From positions 1 to 37,470 of the forward strand of contig JANQEL010000240.1 of NCBI GenBank assembly GCA_028278345.1: a stretch of 37,470 bases of DNA, in the 5' to 3' direction. The position numbers and the translations under genes were made by a program. Source of the DNA: Myxococcota bacterium (GTDB lineage Bacteria > Myxococcota_A > UBA9160 > UBA4427). Each line of letters opens with the position of its first letter. The stretch's first letter is position 1. Positions 32,396 to 37,470 of this stretch are shown piece by piece. The notes below the pieces were generated by a model. That model searched no databases. It had not been told where the DNA came from and was given only the letters and a program-made list of their open reading frames with translations.

Positions 32396-34789
32396 ATGAA
32401 GCCTCTCGTTGGAATGCGCGTCGTCGATCTCGCCGACGAAAAAGGTGAACTCTGTGGACGCCTGCTCGCCGACCTCGGCGCCGAAGTGATTCGCGTCGAG
32501 CCGCCCGAGGGTGCGCTCTCGCGGAGCTTCGGCCCCTTCGCTGCCGACGGAGAGACGAGCCTCTACTTCGCCCACCGCAACGCGGGCAAGCGTGGCCTCA
32601 CCCTCGATCTCACGAGCGAAGATGGCCAGCGCGAATTGAAGCGATTGCTCGCGAACGCCGACGCGCTGATCGAATCGACCCGGCCCGGCACCCTCGGCGA
32701 ACTCGGCCTGGGCGCCAGCACTCTGCGCGTGGAGTTTCCCCACCTCGTCATCACGTCGATCAGCGACTTCGGACAGGACGGGCCCTACGCCGACTATCAG
32801 GGCACGAACATGGTGGGAGTTGCGATGGGAGGCATGCTCCACCGTGCCGGAATTCCCACGAAGCCCCCGGTCATGATTCCAGGCCACCTCGCCTACGACG
32901 TCGCGGGCATTGCGGGCGCCCAGGCGACGCTGCTCGCGTTCTGGCAGCGCTTCGACACCGGGCGCGGTCAGCATCTCGACGTTTCGACGATGGACGCCAC
33001 CGCGGCGCTTTCCGATTGGTCGCTCTCGAACTACTCGCTCAATCCCCAGCTGGGCAAGCGAGATGGACCGGGCATCTATCCCCTGTATCGCTGTGCCGAC
33101 GGCTTCATGCGCATGATCGTCCTGGTGCCGAAGCACTGGCGCGCGTTGCTCGACTGGATCGGGCGCCCGGAGAAGCTCTGCGATCCGAAGTACGAGCAGT
33201 TCATCAACCGCCTGATCGATCGCGACATGATCAAGAGCGAACTCGAGGGCTTCTTCGCCGACAAGAAGAAGGTCGAGGTCGCCCTCGAAGCCCAGCGCCG
33301 CGGCATCACTTCGACACCCCTGCTGCGCGCCGGCGAGGTCCTCGAGAACGAACACACGGTGGGTCGCGGCACGTTCCACGACCTCGAAGTGGCGCCGGGG
33401 GTCGAGGCGCGATTCCCATCGGGATTCTTCACGCTCAACAACGAGCGTACGGGTCCCACGCGCAGCGCGCCGACGCGGCAGGAACGGCACGACGCCTTCG
33501 AGAACGGAGACGACCACGAGGCGCTGCTGGCCTTGATCGTGCAGGGGGCGAGCGGAGCCCCTGGCACCCGCCTCTCACGCCTTCGGGTGATCGACTGCGG
33601 GATCGGAGCGGTCGGAGTCGAGGCGGGCCGTTTCTTCTCCGATTTCGGCGCCGACGTGATCAAGATCGAATCGAGCGACGCTCCGGATTTCATCCGCGTG
33701 ATCATGAGCAGCTACATGAATCCGTCGTTCATCTCGTCCAATCACGGCAAGCGTAGCTTCGGTGTCGACCTCTCGAACGAAAAGGGGCGCGCCCTGGTTG
33801 AGCGCCTGCTCGAAGACGCCGACCTCTTCATCGAGAACAACAGCGCCGGCACGATGGACAAGCTGGGGCTCGGCGCCGCCGACCTCGCGCGCATCAATCC
33901 GCGACTCGTGAGTCTCTCGAGCCAGAGCCTCGGCTCCTACGGCCCGTGGCATCACTTCAGCGGCTACGGTCCCAACACCCACGCCGTGAGTGGCCTTCAG
34001 TACCTGTGGAACTATCCGGAAGACGAAGCCCAACCCGCGGGCTCGACCGCCGTGCACCCGGATCACATCGTCGGCCGAATCGGCGTCGTCGGTCTGCTGG
34101 CGGGTCTCATCGGTCGCGAACGATCGGGGAAGGGAAGTCACTTCGACGCCGCCCAGTTCGAGGTTCCGATCGGTCTGATGGGCGACCTCTTCGCGAAGGA
34201 GAGCCTCGAACCCGGCAGCGTTCGCCCCGTTGGCAACGCGAGCCATCGCGGCGCCCCGTGGAGTTGTCTGCCCTGCGCCGGTGAGGACGAATGGTGCGTC
34301 ATCAACGTTCGCAGTGACGCGGAGTGGGAAGCCCTGCGCACAGCAATCGGGACGCCCGAGTGGTCGAACGATCCGGCCTACTCGACCGCAGAAGGCCGCA
34401 TCGCCGCACGCGAGACGATCGACGAGGCCCTCGCGGTCTGGACGCGCGAGCGCGAACCACGAGAGGTGATGGAGACCCTGCAGGCGGCGGGCGTGCCCGC
34501 CGGCATCGTCGCCCACCCGGGCCATCACATGGGCGATCCGCAGCTCGCCCACCGCGGCTACGCGAAGCTCGTCGCCCAGCCCGACTTCGAAGCGATCCTG
34601 GTCGAGGGCCAGGCCTTCATCTCGGATTCCGACGACCTGCCCGAAATCGTGGGCGAGCCCGCACCCCTGCTCGGCGAACACACACGCGAGGTCGCGAGCA
34701 CGTTGCTCGGGCTTTCGGAGGCCGAGATCGACGCCCTCATCGAAGAGGGCGCGATCGAAGACCCACCCAAGGAATTCAAGCTGCTCTGA
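32396..34789 (+). CDS. Fused double CaiB/BaiF (family III) CoA-transferase
   Basis: A 797-residue protein formed by two family III CoA-transferase domains (about 1-385 and 398-797), each beginning with the MRVVDLAD / LRVIDCGI strand and an LGAEVIRVE / FGADVIKIE motif. The family moves CoA between carboxylic acids in a two-step thioester route. In domain 1 the catalytic Asp is Asp200 in HLDVSTMDATAAL; in domain 2 the aligned residue is Glu589 in HFDAAQFEV. Normal enzymes are interlocked dimers of one chain, so a tandem fusion suggests an internal pseudo-dimer with unequal sites. The substrate is unknown. It faces the quinoprotein gene (11 bases between stops). Confidence 0.85.
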   Translation: MKPLVGMRVVDLADEKGELCGRLLADLGAEVIRVEPPEGALSRSFGPFAADGETSLYFAHRNAGKRGLTLDLTSEDGQRELKRLLANADALIESTRPGTLGELGLGASTLRVEFPHLVITSISDFGQDGPYADYQGTNMVGVAMGGMLHRAGIPTKPPVMIPGHLAYDVAGIAGAQATLLAFWQRFDTGRGQHLDVSTMDATAALSDWSLSNYSLNPQLGKRDGPGIYPLYRCADGFMRMIVLVPKHWRALLDWIGRPEKLCDPKYEQFINRLIDRDMIKSELEGFFADKKKVEVALEAQRRGITSTPLLRAGEVLENEHTVGRGTFHDLEVAPGVEARFPSGFFTLNNERTGPTRSAPTRQERHDAFENGDDHEALLALIVQGASGAPGTRLSRLRVIDCGIGAVGVEAGRFFSDFGADVIKIESSDAPDFIRVIMSSYMNPSFISSNHGKRSFGVDLSNEKGRALVERLLEDADLFIENNSAGTMDKLGLGAADLARINPRLVSLSSQSLGSYGPWHHFSGYGPNTHAVSGLQYLWNYPEDEAQPAGSTAVHPDHIVGRIGVVGLLAGLIGRERSGKGSHFDAAQFEVPIGLMGDLFAKESLEPGSVRPVGNASHRGAPWSCLPCAGEDEWCVINVRSDAEWEALRTAIGTPEWSNDPAYSTAEGRIAARETIDEALAVWTREREPREVMETLQAAGVPAGIVAHPGHHMGDPQLAHRGYAKLVAQPDFEAILVEGQAFISDSDDLPEIVGEPAPLLGEHTREVASTLLGLSEAEIDALIEEGAIEDPPKEFKLL

Positions 34790-34800
34790 CGAGCCGCGCG

Positions 34801-36948
34801 CTACTGCTGCGCGCGTTCCTCCTGAACCCGCTTGCCGCGAATCGCCTGCGAGATCACGTAGGCGCGCAGGGCTGCGCTCTGCTTTTCGTCGACTTGTTCG
34901 GCGAACGAAGCCATGCCGCGTTCGCGAAGCGCACCGCCAAGCACCACGTCGTTCCAGCCATTCTGGTCGTGGAGCAGGGCGGAGCCACGCAGATCGGGGA
35001 TCAACAGCCCCGAGACCGCGTTCAAGCCGTGACAGCCATTGCAGATGTCCTGATAGAGGCTCTGCCCCTCGTCGACCACCTCGTCGCTTGCGATCTGTTC
35101 GGGCGGGTTGAAGGCCACCACCGGCTTCCAATCGACTTCGGGCAGCGTGCCCTTCGAGCCCAGCTTGAAGGTCAGCACGCGACTCACGTTGGGCATGCTC
35201 TCCGGCTGGATGTACTCGCCGAAGACGAGGGCGAAGGCGCCGCCCCAACCGACGTTGACGGTGACGTACTGCTCGCCATCGAGTTCATAGGTCATCGCGG
35301 GAGCCACCACGCCCGTCTGGGTGGGGAACTCCCAGAGCGCCTCACCGTCGCTCGCGCGGTACGCGACGAACTTCGCGTCCGCGGTTCCCTGGAAGACGAG
35401 GTTGCCCGCGGTGGTGAGGGTGCCGCCGTTCCACGGCCCATTGTATTCGACGCGCCAGGCTTCCTTCTGCGTCTTTGGATCCCAGGCCAGGAGTCGTCCC
35501 GTGATCAGCGGCCGCAGGGCGTCGCGCTCGGCCTGCTTGTCTGGAAGCCCGGCGATCACACCGTCGATCCCGAGATTCGAGACCCCGGGCCGATACACGA
35601 AACCCTCCTGGGGTTGCGCGTAGCTCGCGGGAATGTCGAGCACCGGGATGTAGACCAACCCCGTCTGGGGGTTGTAGGACATCGGATGCCAGTTGTGGCC
35701 GCCCAGGTACGAAGGCATCAGCAGGAAGGTCTTGTCCAGGTAGCGCGCGCCTTCGGCTTCGACCGGACGCCCCGTTTGCATGTCGACGTGGGTCGCCCAG
35801 GTGATCGGGATGTAGTTGTTGGCCGAGAGCAACTCGCCATCGGTGCGGTCGATCACGTAGAAGAAGCCGTTCTTCGGCGCCTGCATCAGCACCTTGCGCG
35901 TGCGGCCCTCGATCTCCATGTCGGCCAGAATGATGTGCTGGGTCGCGGTGTAGTCCCATGACTCGCCGGGTGTCGTCTGGTAGTGCCAGACGTATTCACC
36001 CGTGTCGGGGCGCAGGGCGACGATCGAAGAGAGGAAGAGATTGTCACCGCCACCGGGAGAGCGGATCTCCTGGTTCCACGGCGTTCCGTTCCCGACGCCG
36101 ATGTAGAGCAGATCGAGTTCGGGGTCGTAGGCCATCGCGTCCCAGACCGTTCCACCACCCCCACCGAGCTTCCACCACTCGCCATTCCAGGTTTCGGCGG
36201 CCATCCTCATCGTCTCGTTCTCGAAGCCCTTCGCGGGTTCGCCCGGCACGGTGAAGAACTGCCAGAGGCGCTCGCCATTCGAGACGTCGTAGGCCGCGAT
36301 GAAACCGCGAACCCCGTACTCGGCGCCGCCGTTTCCGATGAATACCTTGCCGTCGATCACGCGTGGAGCCCCGGTGATCGTATAGGGAAGCTTCGGATCG
36401 ACGGTGGCCACCGACCAGTTCACGCGACCCGTCGCCGCATCGAGGGCAATGAGACGACCGTCGAGGGCACCGAAGAAGACCTGTCCCTCGTAGACCGCGA
36501 CCCCGCGGTTCACCACATCACAGCAGGCGTGCTTCGACTTGTCCTTCGCCACCTTCGGATCGTATGTCCAGAGCTTCGTTCCCGTGCGGGCATCGAGAGC
36601 GTGCACGATCGACCAGGCGGAGGTGGTGTACATGACGCCATCGACGACGATCGGCGTCGCCTCGACGCCTCGCTTGGTCTCGAGGTCGAACGACCAGGCG
36701 AGGCCGAGATCGCCCACGTTCTCCTCGCGGATCTGGTCGAGGGGACTGAAGCGCTGCTCGCTGTAGGTGCGGCCGTACGACATCCAGTTGCCCGGCTCGC
36801 TCTCGGCCCCGAGGAGTCGATCGCTGTCGACCGCCGCGGCGGCGGGAAGCGCCCTGGCTTCGCTACCGGGGTCGGCAGCACAGCCCAGCCCCTGGACTGC
36901 CATGATCGTGACGAGGATCGTGAGACCAACCGTCTGCACTCGCTGCAT
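34801..36948 (-). CDS. PQQ-dependent quinohaemoprotein alcohol dehydrogenase
   Basis: A 715-residue periplasmic enzyme. The export signal precedes a cysteine that could be lipidated (GLGC). An eight-bladed PQQ propeller covers about residues 50-590, with the adjacent-cysteine pair ACC (142-143), WDYTATQ carrying the presumed catalytic Asp332, and MQAPKNGFFYVIDR. The C-terminal cytochrome c domain has CNGCH at 636-640 and a Met in RGMAS. This is the type II quinohaemoprotein layout that passes electrons from alcohol through haem c. The residue two after Asp332 is Thr, not the second Asp of lanthanide XoxF enzymes, so calcium use is predicted. The start follows AGGAGG. Confidence 0.9.
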   Translation of the reverse strand: MQRVQTVGLTILVTIMAVQGLGCAADPGSEARALPAAAAVDSDRLLGAESEPGNWMSYGRTYSEQRFSPLDQIREENVGDLGLAWSFDLETKRGVEATPIVVDGVMYTTSAWSIVHALDARTGTKLWTYDPKVAKDKSKHACCDVVNRGVAVYEGQVFFGALDGRLIALDAATGRVNWSVATVDPKLPYTITGAPRVIDGKVFIGNGGAEYGVRGFIAAYDVSNGERLWQFFTVPGEPAKGFENETMRMAAETWNGEWWKLGGGGGTVWDAMAYDPELDLLYIGVGNGTPWNQEIRSPGGGDNLFLSSIVALRPDTGEYVWHYQTTPGESWDYTATQHIILADMEIEGRTRKVLMQAPKNGFFYVIDRTDGELLSANNYIPITWATHVDMQTGRPVEAEGARYLDKTFLLMPSYLGGHNWHPMSYNPQTGLVYIPVLDIPASYAQPQEGFVYRPGVSNLGIDGVIAGLPDKQAERDALRPLITGRLLAWDPKTQKEAWRVEYNGPWNGGTLTTAGNLVFQGTADAKFVAYRASDGEALWEFPTQTGVVAPAMTYELDGEQYVTVNVGWGGAFALVFGEYIQPESMPNVSRVLTFKLGSKGTLPEVDWKPVVAFNPPEQIASDEVVDEGQSLYQDICNGCHGLNAVSGLLIPDLRGSALLHDQNGWNDVVLGGALRERGMASFAEQVDEKQSAALRAYVISQAIRGKRVQEERAQQ

Positions 36949-37089
36949 CGTTCCCTCCTGGATGCCTGGATCATCGAATCGGACGCGCCAGCGTACATCA
37001 AATCCGGCGAGCGAAACGCGAGGGCTCTCGGCGTCTCGGGCGATAGAATCGAGTGAGACCCGATACGCGATCAGCGAGGCATCCCCACC

Positions 37090-37470
37090 ATGTCCGAAGC
37101 CGACTACCTGGAACGCGCGCGATCCCTTCGCGACCTCGTCCGCAAGCATGCCGACCAGGCCGAAGCCGAACGCCGCCTTCCGAACGAAGTCGCGCGTGCC
37201 ATGGCCGAACAGGGGCTCTACCGGGTGAGCGCCCCGCGTTCGATCCAGGGCGGCGAAGCCTCTCCGGCGACGCAGATTCGCGTGATCGAAGCCATCTCCG
37301 AAGCCGACGGCGCCGCGGGTTGGAACCTGATGATCGGGATCGAGGCCTTCGGCCTGCTTTCCCTCGCCTATCCCCACGCGGGCGAACTCTTCAGCGATCC
37401 CCTGGCGATCCTCTCGACATCGAGCGCTTCGATGGGGCGGGCCGAACAGGTCGATGGAGGTGTTCGTCTG
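37090..37470 (+). CDS. Acyl-CoA dehydrogenase-family flavoprotein (3' partial)
   Basis: The first 127 residues of a gene that runs off the window. The N-terminal helical domain of the acyl-CoA dehydrogenase superfamily is visible: LRDLVRKHADQAEAERRLPN, then MAEQGLYRVSAPRSIQGGE and AISEADGAAGWNLMIG. The DGAAGWN variant is common in the branch containing flavin-dependent monooxygenases of the HpaB/DszC kind, so it may oxygenate rather than dehydrogenate. It is divergent from the quinoprotein gene, 141 bases away. The start is ATG at 37090. Confidence 0.75.
   Translation, partial: MSEADYLERARSLRDLVRKHADQAEAERRLPNEVARAMAEQGLYRVSAPRSIQGGEASPATQIRVIEAISEADGAAGWNLMIGIEAFGLLSLAYPHAGELFSDPLAILSTSSASMGRAEQVDGGVRL

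Noticed and set aside
1..37470. CRISPR arrays, insertion-sequence ends or rRNA genes
   Set aside because: Reading both strands showed no regularly spaced short repeats, no transposase gene with terminal inverted repeats, and no rRNA sequence.

Overview
The window is high-GC bacterial DNA with tightly packed genes. Two PEP-CTERM proteins, several lipoproteins, an OafA-type acyltransferase, a haem-binding chemoreceptor and a quinohaemoprotein dehydrogenase point to a Gram-negative organism with an outer membrane. An F420-type nitroreductase, fused CoA-transferase, medium-chain dehydrogenases, an acyl-CoA dehydrogenase and a carrier-linked acyl ligase fit a metabolically versatile deltaproteobacterium-like lineage (Myxococcota, Binatota or similar). 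That placement is inference; no rRNA or ribosomal marker is present.

Layout. 1-8.5 kb is mostly ordinary chromosome: the tail of an unknown gene, a PEP-CTERM protein with a highly structured 5' leader, a zinc alcohol dehydrogenase plus a VOC protein, a second MDR dehydrogenase, a TerB-like protein, a secreted protein, an M20 amidohydrolase, and a pcm / LysM-M23 lipoprotein pair. 8.5-20 kb is an accessory region. It opens with a tyrosine-recombinase homologue that has lost its catalytic residues, then tRNA-Arg(CCU). The 3' part of this tRNA recurs three more times downstream (about 12.3, 13.5 and 19.8 kb), dividing the region into three segments. The first, 2.2 kb between perfect 46-bp repeats, holds an XRE regulator with a TIR-like protein and a divergent secreted protein made of seven cysteine-containing repeats. 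The second holds an F420-type nitroreductase and a cysteine-rich secreted protein. The third holds a CheR methyltransferase, a membrane protein, an ACP-acyl ligase-acyltransferase fusion with an MFS transporter, and a CBS protein whose stop codon lies inside the last repeat.

20-37.5 kb has unknown and envelope genes (epoxide-hydrolase-like enzyme, second PEP-CTERM protein, small exported proteins, coiled-coil membrane protein, large calcium-repeat lipoprotein), then a serine hydrolase, an O-acyltransferase with an SGNH domain, a haem chemoreceptor, a double CaiB-type CoA-transferase, a PQQ/haem dehydrogenase and the start of an acyl-CoA dehydrogenase.

The most unusual content is the chain of tRNA-tail repeats, with a palindrome in the T-loop of two copies, together with the small XRE/TIR island they bracket and the inactive recombinase beside them. 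Secondary points are the fused lipid-remodelling enzyme next to a transporter (resembling the lplT-aas arrangement), the asymmetric active sites of the fused CoA-transferase, and leader RNA structures that could control two PEP-CTERM genes and one membrane protein.
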